Shown: in pieces, positions 1 to 9,305 of the stretch
Numbering within the stretch: the stretch's first letter is position 1
Layout: every line of letters begins with the position of its first letter
Assembly (NCBI GenBank): GCA_017456055.1
Contig: JAFTKC010000009.1
Location: 1 to 64,000 of the forward strand
Direction: 5' to 3'
DNA: 64,000 bases
Source: Clostridia bacterium
Lineage (GTDB): Bacteria; Bacillota; Clostridia; Christensenellales; Borkfalkiaceae
Notes under the pieces: model-generated
The model's database searches: none
Told to the model about the DNA's origin: nothing
Seen by the model: the letters and a program-made list of their open reading frames with translations, nothing else
Program-made: the position numbers and the translations under genes

Positions 1-1536
1 TTGTTCTGGATATAGACCGTAGTCACATTGATATAGATAGCCTCTATGCTCCCACTCTCTCATGTTTTCGGAAGTGTAAACTACTGCCGAGCCACCTGCA
101 TCTGGAATAGAAGTTGAAACCATCATATAGTAAGTGCCGTCGTCATACCAAACGAAAGGATCACGGAATTGTTCTCTCTCACCTTGCGTGTTGTCGTTTG
201 GTTGGGTAATTACTAACTTGTCTTCTACAACCCAATCAACTAAATACGGGTCGTTAGGGTCAGCAGCGTGCGCAAAGGCAACGTTTTGTCCACCGTGGTT
301 AGGGTTGCCGTATAGGTTAGTTCCCGCCGTAATAACAAGCCAAGGCGTTCCGTCTGGGCCTATGCAAGCGCCACCCGTCCAAATACCTTCTGGGCAAATT
401 CCTGAGGTTGGAGCAACTGCGTCCTTAACGTATTCCCAATGAATCATATCGTCACTTACCAAGTGTCCCCAACGAATTTGCGACCAATATGGACCTGCTG
501 GATTATGTTGATATAAAACGTGATATTTACCTTTATAGTAGAAAGGTGAGTGTGGCTCGTTCATCCAAACTGCCGGTGGAAGTGCGTGATATTGAGGACG
601 ATATCTATCCCCTGCGTAAACTGAAGAGTCTAACGCAATATCATTCCAATCTAGTTCGGGGTGAACTCCTTTAGAATCGGTATCCTTATATTCGTTTGCA
701 ACTTGTTTAGGAGTTAAAGCAGAAGAATAAATCTTAACTTCGTCTAAAAGTCCCGAAACCATTTGTCTTTTAACACCAAATTCTATTTGTGGACTAACGT
801 AGCAACCAATACGCAAAGGTTCTTCAGTAGAAATAATGGAAGTTGCTTGAAGGTCAGGAATTAACGCTTCATAAGACTTTTCGCCGTTAAAGAACAATGC
901 GATATATCCCCTTGCGCCGTCGAAAGTGATAGCAACGTGTGACCATTCGTAGAGTGGCAAAGCGTTAATTGGATCGTAGAAACCAACTACTACGCTTTCG
1001 CCCGTCTCCTCGTTATAGAGAGCGAGTTGAACGCCCCAAAGACCTAGTCTGCCGTAGCCAAGCAAGAATCCTTCACCCATTTCGATATCACCCTTGTTGA
1101 TAATCGAAGTTAAGCGAGTGTGTCCCGCAGCGTCAGACGCTCCGTCGTATTGAACGATATTTTCAAAAACTCTTGGAGCAACCCAAGCCGACATAGTGAT
1201 TGCAGACTCTGGCGCTTCAAACTCTTTGTTTACGATATTGTTAGAGAATCCGTCCATATAAAGAGCGTTGCCCTTAACGCCCTTTCTTCTAAGTGGGTCG
1301 TTTGGCTCTTTGAAAAGATTTTCCGCGTTCGACTCGTTAAACACGTAGTTTATAGTGTAATCTTCGCCACTAACCGATTCTTTTGCTAGACATCCAGAAG
1401 TTTCGTCTAAAGAATAGTGTAGTGCAAGAGTGTTAGACTCTATGTTATCGCCGTCTTGATTATCGCAACCAACGGCAGTTAAACTAAAGAGCATAACGCT
1501 ACCTAAAATTAATGCTATAGTTTTTTGTAATTTCAT
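1..1536 (-). CDS. GH32-like glycoside hydrolase lipoprotein, C-terminus beyond the window
   Basis: Read on the minus strand from ATG at 1536 (AGAGGAA ribosome site just upstream); the 3' end lies beyond base 1, so 512 codons are visible. A lipoprotein signal ends at LTAVGC (Cys24). Residues about 40-230 resemble a LamG/concanavalin-type sugar-binding domain. A five-bladed GH32 fold then begins, with WMNEPHS at residues 324-330, YQHNP after it, and an FRDP motif near base 160. The usual GH32 motif is WMNDPNG, whose Asp is the nucleophile; here the residue is Glu327. The EC acid/base motif is not visible. It is the last visible gene of the fructan operon, 11 bp after a permease gene. It probably acts outside the cell on a fructan or related sugar, but the altered nucleophile makes activity uncertain. 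Confidence 0.8.
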   Translation of the reverse strand, partial: MKLQKTIALILGSVMLFSLTAVGCDNQDGDNIESNTLALHYSLDETSGCLAKESVSGEDYTINYVFNESNAENLFKEPNDPLRRKGVKGNALYMDGFSNNIVNKEFEAPESAITMSAWVAPRVFENIVQYDGASDAAGHTRLTSIINKGDIEMGEGFLLGYGRLGLWGVQLALYNEETGESVVVGFYDPINALPLYEWSHVAITFDGARGYIALFFNGEKSYEALIPDLQATSIISTEEPLRIGCYVSPQIEFGVKRQMVSGLLDEVKIYSSALTPKQVANEYKDTDSKGVHPELDWNDIALDSSVYAGDRYRPQYHALPPAVWMNEPHSPFYYKGKYHVLYQHNPAGPYWSQIRWGHLVSDDMIHWEYVKDAVAPTSGICPEGIWTGGACIGPDGTPWLVITAGTNLYGNPNHGGQNVAFAHAADPNDPYLVDWVVEDKLVITQPNDNTQGEREQFRDPFVWYDDGTYYMMVSTSIPDAGGSAVVYTSENMREWEHRGYLYQCDYGLYPEQ

Positions 1537-1547
1537 AATTGTTCCTC

Positions 1548-2468
1548 TTACATTTTAAGTCCGGCAGTGCCAAAACCTTGTACGATATATTTTTGCGCCG
1601 CAACGTAGATAATGAATATTGGAATACTCGTTATAATAAGCGACGCCATTATTTCACCTGTAGTTATTCCCTCTATGCTTTGAATTGACATAAGAGCCGT
1701 TTGAATTGGTAAAAGTGGCCAAGATCCGTCGTTTGCAGATGGTAAAATCATTGACGGCCAGAGATAGTCGTTCCAAACGCCGATAAAGCAGAACACTGCA
1801 ACGGTTGCTATAATTGGTTTTGATAAAGGCATAATAACCTTTGCAAAAACACCCATAGTGTTCGCTCCGTCAATTCTAGCAGCCTCTTCGTATTCTTTTG
1901 GAATACCCTCAAAGAACTGAGTAAACAAGAACACGTTGAATATGCTTATAGTTGCCGGCAAAATTACGCCTAGGACGGACATTTCTTGCTTTAGTCCTAG
2001 CATAATCTTTACGATTGAGTAGAGTGGAATTATTGACGTTTCTACAGGAACTACTATTAAAAAGATGATTAAAAATGATAGTAATCTTTTTCCTGGGAAA
2101 CGAAGTTTTGCCATAACGTAGCCCGCTAGTCCGTTTATTAAAACGTTTAAGACGATAACTATTGCCGCGTAGATAAAACTGTTCAAAGCGTACTTCCAAA
2201 TATCGTAGTTTACTAAAACGCTTTCGTAGTTAGCAAACATAGTGCCGAGATTTGCAAAGTCTGGAAGGAACATATTTAGACTTCCTAAACTTGAAGCGTA
2301 CGCCGATTCACTCTTAGTAGACGTTGCTAGCATATAGATTATTGGGAAAAGGAATATTAGCGATAAAACTATTCCAACAACGTGATAAATTATTGCTTTA
2401 ACCGTATTTTTAGCAGGCTTTTTATTTGGTCTAAAGTTAGGTAAATCTTTAACTAAATTTTTATCCAT
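1548..2468 (-). CDS. Sugar ABC transporter permease, MalG/UgpE-like
   Basis: This 306-residue integral membrane protein is one of two membrane halves of a CUT1 oligosaccharide importer. About six hydrophobic segments are visible, the first at residues 27-48 and the last near the C-terminus. The loop that docks on the ATPase has the EAA signature (EEAARIDGA, roughly residues 193-201) followed by a GVFAKVIMPLSKP stretch. Its length is typical of MalG-type permeases. It follows the MalF-like gene with one base between stop and start. Substrate is inferred as fructo-oligosaccharide from the neighbouring GH32 and fructokinase genes; the sequence alone shows only a CUT1 importer. Confidence 0.92.
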   Translation of the reverse strand: MDKNLVKDLPNFRPNKKPAKNTVKAIIYHVVGIVLSLIFLFPIIYMLATSTKSESAYASSLGSLNMFLPDFANLGTMFANYESVLVNYDIWKYALNSFIYAAIVIVLNVLINGLAGYVMAKLRFPGKRLLSFLIIFLIVVPVETSIIPLYSIVKIMLGLKQEMSVLGVILPATISIFNVFLFTQFFEGIPKEYEEAARIDGANTMGVFAKVIMPLSKPIIATVAVFCFIGVWNDYLWPSMILPSANDGSWPLLPIQTALMSIQSIEGITTGEIMASLIITSIPIFIIYVAAQKYIVQGFGTAGLKM

Positions 2469-2469
2469 A

Positions 2470-3444
2470 TTACTTCTTCTCCCTAAAAACCCTACGTTGA
2501 ATAAGAGTTATAGCGCCGATAAATATGGTCATGATGAGCGCAACTGCCGAAGATTGACCTACCCAACGGAAAGTATAACCTTGTTGGTACATATAGTACG
2601 AAAGAGTGACGGTGTGATCTTGATATCCCGTCATTAACATCGGTTGCGTTAAAATTCTGCACGCGCCGATAAAAACGGTGATAATAATGTATACGAAAGT
2701 TGAACGTAGTCCCGGCCAAGTGACTAGCCAAAATTTACGCCAGCCGTTTGCCCCGTCGAGAGATGCCGCTTCGTATAGTTCTTTACGAATATTTGAAAGC
2801 CCCGACAAGAATATTAACATTTGATAACCGCAACCTTGCCAAGCGCTAAGCACGATTATACAAGGCATAGCAGTATTAGGATCTCTAAGCCAATCGTGAG
2901 GAGCAACACCGAATATTCCAAGTAAAGAGTTAAGCAAGCCGTTTTCACCAGGCGCTAGAATTTGTAGCCATAAAAACGACGTGACGCTAAGTGAAATTAC
3001 TACGGGCGCAAAGAAACAAACCTTAAAGATTTTGCTTCCTATTCCTGGACGATTAACAAAGAGCGATAGTAAAAGCGCCGTTCCAATTTGAAGTGGCACA
3101 ACTCCTACCACGAAAACGATAGTGTTTTTAATTGCGTGATATAGAGTTCCCTTGGTTGCGAGTTCACTAAAGAAAGCCTTAAAGTTATCAAACCATATAA
3201 AATTTATGTCGTTAGGTTTCAATAAGTAATAATCGGTAAAGGCGTAGCCCAAAGAATAAAGAATTGGGAGCATTATAAATAAAAATGCTAGAACTATCGC
3301 GGGCAAGAGCATTAAGTATGCCGTTAAACTTGATTTTACGCGATAAACTTCCTTACGCCTTTTCGCAGTGGCTAAGTCGTAAATGGCAAATCCAGCGAAA
3401 GCGATTATAAATATTGCGAGTATAATTAGTGTGGTATTAAGCAT
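2470..3444 (-). CDS. Sugar ABC transporter permease, MalF/UgpA-like
   Basis: This 324-residue membrane protein is the partner permease of the CUT1 importer. There is an extra N-terminal hydrophobic segment (residues 3-25), then a charged stretch and about six more transmembrane segments. The EAA loop reads YEAASLDGANGWRKF near residue 225, and contacts the ATPase in this family. It lies between the solute-binding lipoprotein gene (45 bp away) and the MalG-like gene. The importer ATPase is encoded about 8 kb upstream in the same operon, which is an uncommon order but keeps all parts on one strand. Confidence 0.92.
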   Translation of the reverse strand: MLNTTLIILAIFIIAFAGFAIYDLATAKRRKEVYRVKSSLTAYLMLLPAIVLAFLFIMLPILYSLGYAFTDYYLLKPNDINFIWFDNFKAFFSELATKGTLYHAIKNTIVFVVGVVPLQIGTALLLSLFVNRPGIGSKIFKVCFFAPVVISLSVTSFLWLQILAPGENGLLNSLLGIFGVAPHDWLRDPNTAMPCIIVLSAWQGCGYQMLIFLSGLSNIRKELYEAASLDGANGWRKFWLVTWPGLRSTFVYIIITVFIGACRILTQPMLMTGYQDHTVTLSYYMYQQGYTFRWVGQSSAVALIMTIFIGAITLIQRRVFREKK

Positions 3445-3489
3445 TTTTCTACCTTAGTTTTGTCTTTAATAAAAGCGAATTTTTATTTT

Positions 3490-4800
3490 TTAGCCGTGAA
3501 GATTTTGCAATTTATCCATTTCTAGTTGCAAAGTATTGGTTGCCGCTGCTAAAAGAGTGCTAACTTCACTAGTCTTTAAGCCGGTGATTACTTGGTTAAA
3601 GGTAGTTGAGAAGGTTGGATATGCAACGGTCACAGGACGTTCTTTTCCAGAGAGTTCAAGTTGTTTTAATAAGGTGTATTCTGGAGTTCCAACAGCATAG
3701 GTATTTTCCACGTCTTTACGAGCAGGAATCATACCCGTTGCGTCGGTTATAGCCTTAGAACTTTCAGCAGAAGTCATCCATTTTAGAAGTTCTACGATAG
3801 CCGTCTTGTCGGTGTGGTGATTATTGGTGATTGCGTAAGACCAACTACCCGTTGCGCTTGCGGCAATTGCGTCCTTAGGATATGGCAACAAGCCCCATTC
3901 GTCACGATTTTTAAAGTGTTCTTTATATTTGTTGTCTAAATCAGGAATAGTCCAACCAGAAGACAAGTACATACCAACTTTACCCGTAAAGAAATCGGTT
4001 GCTCCAATTTCGTAAGAAGTATACCCTGCGGTGATTAAATCTTTAATGAATTGGAATCCCTTTGCAGTTTCAGCAGAATTATAATAGCCGTTAGCAACGT
4101 AGCCGGTGCTATCGGTGAAACTACCGCCTGCAGCGTGGATAAACGAATATAGTAGATATGGTGCAGTTTCGTCCTTTACAGCGTCTATACGCATATCAAC
4201 TGGAGTGCAATGACTTTTAAGTTGCGCGCATACTGCCTTAAATTGTTCAAAAGTCCAAGGATTTTCAGCAGTATAACCACTTACGTTAATTCCCGCTTGA
4301 TTGAAAATCTTCTTATTATAGAAAAAACCTGCGCTTGATTCTTGAATTGGCAAGCCGTACAATTTTCCGTCGTATTTATTAAGCGAATAAAATTTTGCTT
4401 GGTCTTCACTAGAAATCAAGTTAGAGATATCGTAAAGTAATCCCGACTTAGCGTATGCCGCCGTGTTAGGAGCGTCGAAAGTGACGATATCTGCTAGCGT
4501 GCCTTCAATTTGGTTATTGAGAAGTTCGGTTTCGTAGCCAGAAGCACCTGCAGTACGAGCCTTAAACACTGCTTGAGCCTTAATTTTCTTATCTTTGTAG
4601 GCGGCGTTAAAAGCGTTTATTCTCTTTTGGTAGGCTTGACCTTCAGTAGCCGACTTGTCTACGTGGAACATAATCTTTACGATAGTATTTCCGTCCTTGT
4701 CGGTAGATTCTTCTCCTGGATCACCGCCACAAGCGGTCATGCCGAAAGATAAAATCAACGCAAGCATAACTGATAAAATTGCAGTTAAAAGTTTTTTCAT
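3490..4800 (-). CDS. Extracellular sugar-binding lipoprotein of an ABC importer
   Basis: This 436-residue family-1 solute-binding protein captures the sugar outside the cell and passes it to the two permeases encoded next to it. A lipoprotein signal ends in GMTAC with the lipidated Cys at residue 24. Family features include the NAAYKDKKIK linker region, the internal KVGMYLSSGWTIPDL stretch that normally lines the cleft, and a C-terminal run of helices. Start is ATG at 4800 with an AAGGAGAA site upstream. It follows the LacI gene by 31 bp. By context the ligand is a fructan breakdown product. Confidence 0.92.
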   Translation of the reverse strand: MKKLLTAILSVMLALILSFGMTACGGDPGEESTDKDGNTIVKIMFHVDKSATEGQAYQKRINAFNAAYKDKKIKAQAVFKARTAGASGYETELLNNQIEGTLADIVTFDAPNTAAYAKSGLLYDISNLISSEDQAKFYSLNKYDGKLYGLPIQESSAGFFYNKKIFNQAGINVSGYTAENPWTFEQFKAVCAQLKSHCTPVDMRIDAVKDETAPYLLYSFIHAAGGSFTDSTGYVANGYYNSAETAKGFQFIKDLITAGYTSYEIGATDFFTGKVGMYLSSGWTIPDLDNKYKEHFKNRDEWGLLPYPKDAIAASATGSWSYAITNNHHTDKTAIVELLKWMTSAESSKAITDATGMIPARKDVENTYAVGTPEYTLLKQLELSGKERPVTVAYPTFSTTFNQVITGLKTSEVSTLLAAATNTLQLEMDKLQNLHG

Positions 4801-4831
4801 CTTTATTCTCCTTATGTTTACTTAAATTTTC

Positions 4832-5803
4832 CTATTTTTTAGTGGTTGAACCTAAAACGAAACGAGTTTCTAACACCGTTCTAGTTTGAGTTGTTTCACC
4901 ACGAATTTTTTTAATAAGTAGGTCTACGATTTTTCTAGCCATTTCTTCAATCGGTTGCTCTACGCAGGTGATTTGATTAACGCTCCATTGCGTAAATTCG
5001 CCGTCGTAAGAAATTATTTGCATATCATCTGGAATTTTTCTCCCACTATCCACGGCGTTTTTATAAAAAACTTGAGAGAGCGAATATCCTGAAACGAAAA
5101 CTCCATCCACTTCGGGATACTTATTCATAAAGTCGTTTACGAGCCTACTCTCGTCGCCGTGCAGAATAATCTCGTTAACCGAACGAACGGGCATATTCTT
5201 CTCTTTCATAAGGTCGATATAGGCCCTTTCCCTATCCATAACTTCCGACTCAACTAACGGCTTAGAACCTATAAAGCCAACTTTCTTCGCTCCTTTTTCA
5301 ATCATATATTCGAGCGCTTTTTTAGTTGCGTCGTAGTTATTAGAAGTCACGTAAGGCACGTCTTTGCTAAAAGTTCTATCGATAGAAACTATCGGGCAGT
5401 CCTTAAACACCTTTTCGTCGTGCATAAAGTGAGTCACAAACACTGCTCCGTCCACTTCTCTACGCTTAATTCGGCTAATAATCTCCACTTCCTTTTCCAC
5501 TCTTTGTTGAGAAGAAACCAAAAGTACGGTATATCCAAACTTATCAGCCTCGTCTTCTATAAAGTAGGCGAGTTTTGCAAAGAAGGGGTGATTTATTACG
5601 GGAACTAACAAGGCAATAATCTTAGTTTTGTTTTTTCTAAGTTGCGAAGCCATTTTATTGGGCGAATAGTTTAACTCTTTCATAGCGTCTAAAACCTTAT
5701 CTCTGGTCTTATCGCCAACGGCCTTTTGTTTATTGATAACTCTAGAAACCGTTCCTATTCCAACTCCCGCTTTTTTTGCTACGTCCTTAATTGTTGGTGC
5801 CAA
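4832..5803 (-). CDS. LacI-family transcriptional regulator of the fructan operon
   Basis: This 323-residue repressor has an N-terminal LacI helix-turn-helix (TIKDVAKKAGVGIGTVSRVI, residues 3-22) with the usual hinge, then a periplasmic-binding-protein-like sensor domain. Its start codon overlaps the end of the large GH32 gene by 17 bp, so the two are probably translationally coupled. A LacI-type palindrome beside the operon promoter at 13200-13219 is its likely binding site, which would make the operon autoregulated. The effector is not visible; a fructose or a fructose phosphate would fit the context. Confidence 0.93.
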   Translation of the reverse strand: MAPTIKDVAKKAGVGIGTVSRVINKQKAVGDKTRDKVLDAMKELNYSPNKMASQLRKNKTKIIALLVPVINHPFFAKLAYFIEDEADKFGYTVLLVSSQQRVEKEVEIISRIKRREVDGAVFVTHFMHDEKVFKDCPIVSIDRTFSKDVPYVTSNNYDATKKALEYMIEKGAKKVGFIGSKPLVESEVMDRERAYIDLMKEKNMPVRSVNEIILHGDESRLVNDFMNKYPEVDGVFVSGYSLSQVFYKNAVDSGRKIPDDMQIISYDGEFTQWSVNQITCVEQPIEEMARKIVDLLIKKIRGETTQTRTVLETRFVLGSTTKK

Positions 5804-8800
5804 GTTTTTTTCTCCTTAGTATTAAGATGAGCGCAACTACTCCACCTGCTAAAACTACTCCACCAACGCTAAGCCCTATGATTAAACCAACGTTTGAACC
5901 TCCGTCTTCAGTAGCGTTCGTGCCTAAACCGACTACGGTAATAGTCACTTCTTGGTCGTTAATCATTACCGTGTTATATTCTTCGGTAAGTAATTTTGCC
6001 GACAAGGTTAGAGTGTTGTTTTTAATTGAGTAGTCTTCACTACTAACTTCTGCTCCGTTAACGGTTAGAGAAGTTAATTTTACGTTTCCAAGATAAATTA
6101 CTGCGTTCGTTCCTTGTTGAACGGTCGTATCTAACAAGGTAGTTTGTGGAATTGCCGTCACGTTTACGGTAAATTCAAAAGCGCCTGCGTGAGTGTACGC
6201 CTTAAATGCGTAAGTTCCAACCGAAAGAAGTTCAAAATATCTTGAACTTATGGTAAAGAATCTACCAGATGCCGTAAAGAAGGCTTTTTCCACCTTTTCG
6301 TTGTTTTTAGTTAAGTTATATAAAGTGATTACTTCTTGCTCAGCGTCACCTGAAACGGTTAAATCTCCACTTGAGTAAGAATATTTATCAATGACGTTTA
6401 CGATTGACTTAAAGGTTGCCTTGCCCGAGTAAACGTTTAATCCAAAAAGTCCTTCTTGTGGCTCGTCTTGATCTAGGGTAGCAGTGATTGCAAGTCTTCC
6501 GTTGATATATCCTTTAATATCGCTTCCACTTGCTTCTACCTTTAAGGTAATACTACTAGTGTCGATTCCGTTAGCGCTTGCTCTGCCGATTTCTCCATTT
6601 TGCGACCACATTTTAACAATCTTTTCATTGTTGTCGTAGTTGAAGATTATATATTTACTCATATCTTCGTTTGCTCTAAAGATAAACGCTGCCGCAATTG
6701 CTTCTAGGCCAAAGTTAACTGAACACTTAAAGTCGCTTGCGCTTTGAGTTGATAGCAAATATCCGTCGCCTGCAGAAGTGCTTGCTATGATGCTCGTTCC
6801 ATCAACTAACCAACTTCCAGAAACAATTCCCGATGAAGTAAATGGAATATCGCTGTTTGGCGTTCCTCCGTAAACTTTAACTTGAATAGTCTTTTCTTGT
6901 TGTCCACAAGTCACTTTTAGGCTAGCGTTTCCTGAAGATAACGCTTTTAACTTGATTCCACCTACAACGTTTTCAAAACTAACAACCGATTCGCCTTCTA
7001 CAATTTCCCAAGTGATTTCTCCACCTGCAGTAGAGTAAGCGGTTAAAAGTTTTTCGTTAGTGATAACGGTGTCCATTTCCACTTCTTCGTCGCTAACGTA
7101 TAATACCGTTTCGCCTTGTACAGGCTCGAAAGTTCTCCAAATTGACGCTATTTCGTTAACCTTAAGGCTATCTACGGTCACAGTATCGCTTGCCGAAAAC
7201 TCTGCCTTAACAGAATATGGCGAAGCCAACGTCAATACGTAGAAAGGAATCTTAAAGTCGTCGCAGAAAACTTCCACACCGCCGTTGTCGGATAAAATAT
7301 AGAAGTTTTGAGTTCCCGAACTTCTAGGTCCTGAAACGTATCTAAATCTATAGTCTTTAATACTTAGTCCTGCTGAAGAAGTAAATCTACGGTCTACGAA
7401 ATATCCTTCTTCTTTAGTCCAACCGATTTCGGTGTATTCGTCTTCACTAACGTTGATTTTTATCGAAATATCAGCGTCGTTAGGGTTAGTAATAGTGGTG
7501 CTCATCTCAAATACGTGAGTATTTATAGATGATAAAATATTTTGTCCGTTTGCATTAACCGTAGCGTTAGATAAATTCAAAATTTCCGTCTTAGAAAATG
7601 CGTTGCTATCCTTTATGATAGGAGTTTGGGTTAAGATATAGCCGTTGCCTTCATGAACTAAGTTCCAAATAACAGGCATAGTCATACCACTTCCGTTCCA
7701 AACTTTTCTCGCATTAGCGTAAATACCGCTGTCGGTGGTTGCAGGAACGCCTGCAAACCAACTGAGAGAAACTATTTTTCCGTAGTATTCGCTTAAGTTA
7801 TCGCTAATACTGAAAGTTTGTCCCGCATAAGAATCTGCGCCGAAATCCATTTTTTGAAAGTCACTTGCGTCAATATCTCCGCCGTCCTTGTCCTTAAAGG
7901 TTATTAAGTTTCCGTCGTAAGACATTTGAGTGACGATATATTCCCTAGAAGTTAAGGTAATAACGGTAAATTCTCTGCCGTCACTTGCCTTCATATGAAC
8001 TACGTCTGGGCACTCTGGAGCAATAGCGTCAAATTCACCTGCATAAGTCCAATTTAAAAGGTCGGTAGATTTTAAAAACCATACTCTATTTGCTTGTTGA
8101 CCGGTTAAAGCCATACCCCAAACGGTAGTTTTATCTCCAGACTTTTCAACCGAGAAAATCTTAGGGTCACGACAAGCAACCTTTTCGTAAATTCCGTCTT
8201 GACCGGTTGCAATAGTTTGGTCAATAATTTTACGCTTGGTCCAAGTCATACCGCCGTCGTCACTAGACATAATCATTTGGTCTTGCATACCACCGTCTCT
8301 AGTATAGAAAGCGATAATTCCGTTACCGTTTCCGTTAGGGAACCAATTTAGGCTATCGATAGCCGAACTAGTTCCTAAAGTATATTCGTACGCCGAGCCA
8401 GACCACATATAGCCTACGCCCGTACCCCAGTCTTCATCTGGGAATAAGCATATAGGCAAGAGTTCCCAGTGCGCAAGGTCGGTACTTCTAGCGTGTCCCC
8501 AATACATATCTCCCCAATAGTTATTGTATGGGTGATGTTGATAGAATAGGTGATAATATCCGTCGTAGTATACTAATCCGTTAGGATCGTTATTCCAATG
8601 CGCATATTGTGAAAAATGATATTGGTTGCGATATAATTCGGTATAATATGAATAATCGCTTTCACCAAAATAAACGTCATCAAACACTACTTTTGAATTA
8701 AAGCAGTTATAACCAATTTTACCACCTTCGTACGCTACGTTTTGTGGAAGATTAGTAAGTTCGTCTAGTTTTATAACGTTGTCCACGCCGAATCTACGGA

Positions 8801-9287
8801 TATTGTCTGCGTAAAATTCTGCATAAACGCCGTCGTCTTCAGGTGTGATAACTACCTTTAGTTGAACTTTTTCAATATCTTTAACCTTATTTCCAACGAG
8901 TCTTCTTTCGCTATCGGTCATTTTATCGTTTCCAATAAAATAATCGGTTAAAAGTTCGGTTGGAATTATGGTGTTTAGATCGTTTTTGCCAAAATAAATA
9001 AGTTTAACTAGGTTTGCTTCTCTATCCACGTTGAAGACCCAATATCTATCTTGGTCTTCAGCACCGAAAACTAAACCTGCAGCAACGCCCCTTTCAAATG
9101 AAACGGTTGCCGTGTAAACGAACTTATCGGTTTTTTCTAAAGTAGTTTCTTCTAATAAGAAACTATCCGTACTACTTTCCATGCTAGTTCCTTCTGCCAT
9201 AACTTTGGTAGGCATAACTAAAAACGCCAACGAAAAGCAAACTATTGCTAAAATTGATAAAAGTGATAATTTGATTTTTTTACTCAT
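5787..9287 (-). CDS. Membrane-anchored multidomain GH32 fructanase (levanase/inulinase-like)
   Basis: This 1166-residue secreted enzyme should release fructose from beta-fructans or sucrose at the cell surface. A signal peptide covers residues 1-31. A concanavalin-like domain spans about 50-210, and the GH32 propeller starts at 222. All three catalytic motifs are intact: WNNDPNG (nucleophile Asp234), CRDP (Asp374) and APECPD (Glu425). Residues about 560-750 are the GH32 beta-sandwich, followed by a Big-type domain, then a second concanavalin/CBM66-like module (about 835-985) and two short beta domains. The C-terminus is a glycine-rich hydrophobic segment followed by RRKK, with no LPXTG motif, so it is anchored by the membrane helix alone. 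Confidence 0.93.
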   Translation of the reverse strand: MSKKIKLSLLSILAIVCFSLAFLVMPTKVMAEGTSMESSTDSFLLEETTLEKTDKFVYTATVSFERGVAAGLVFGAEDQDRYWVFNVDREANLVKLIYFGKNDLNTIIPTELLTDYFIGNDKMTDSERRLVGNKVKDIEKVQLKVVITPEDDGVYAEFYADNIRRFGVDNVIKLDELTNLPQNVAYEGGKIGYNCFNSKVVFDDVYFGESDYSYYTELYRNQYHFSQYAHWNNDPNGLVYYDGYYHLFYQHHPYNNYWGDMYWGHARSTDLAHWELLPICLFPDEDWGTGVGYMWSGSAYEYTLGTSSAIDSLNWFPNGNGNGIIAFYTRDGGMQDQMIMSSDDGGMTWTKRKIIDQTIATGQDGIYEKVACRDPKIFSVEKSGDKTTVWGMALTGQQANRVWFLKSTDLLNWTYAGEFDAIAPECPDVVHMKASDGREFTVITLTSREYIVTQMSYDGNLITFKDKDGGDIDASDFQKMDFGADSYAGQTFSISDNLSEYYGKIVSLSWFAGVPATTDSGIYANARKVWNGSGMTMPVIWNLVHEGNGYILTQTPIIKDSNAFSKTEILNLSNATVNANGQNILSSINTHVFEMSTTITNPNDADISIKINVSEDEYTEIGWTKEEGYFVDRRFTSSAGLSIKDYRFRYVSGPRSSGTQNFYILSDNGGVEVFCDDFKIPFYVLTLASPYSVKAEFSASDTVTVDSLKVNEIASIWRTFEPVQGETVLYVSDEEVEMDTVITNEKLLTAYSTAGGEITWEIVEGESVVSFENVVGGIKLKALSSGNASLKVTCGQQEKTIQVKVYGGTPNSDIPFTSSGIVSGSWLVDGTSIIASTSAGDGYLLSTQSASDFKCSVNFGLEAIAAAFIFRANEDMSKYIIFNYDNNEKIVKMWSQNGEIGRASANGIDTSSITLKVEASGSDIKGYINGRLAITATLDQDEPQEGLFGLNVYSGKATFKSIVNVIDKYSYSSGDLTVSGDAEQEVITLYNLTKNNEKVEKAFFTASGRFFTISSRYFELLSVGTYAFKAYTHAGAFEFTVNVTAIPQTTLLDTTVQQGTNAVIYLGNVKLTSLTVNGAEVSSEDYSIKNNTLTLSAKLLTEEYNTVMINDQEVTITVVGLGTNATEDGGSNVGLIIGLSVGGVVLAGGVVALILILRRKKLGTNN

Positions 9288-9305
9288 TTTTCTTTTTCTC
9301 TTTTT

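Noticed and set aside
5787..9287. Sortase-anchored cell-wall protein
   Set aside because: The C-terminus has a hydrophobic segment and RRKK, but there is no LPXTG-like motif before it, so only membrane anchoring is claimed.
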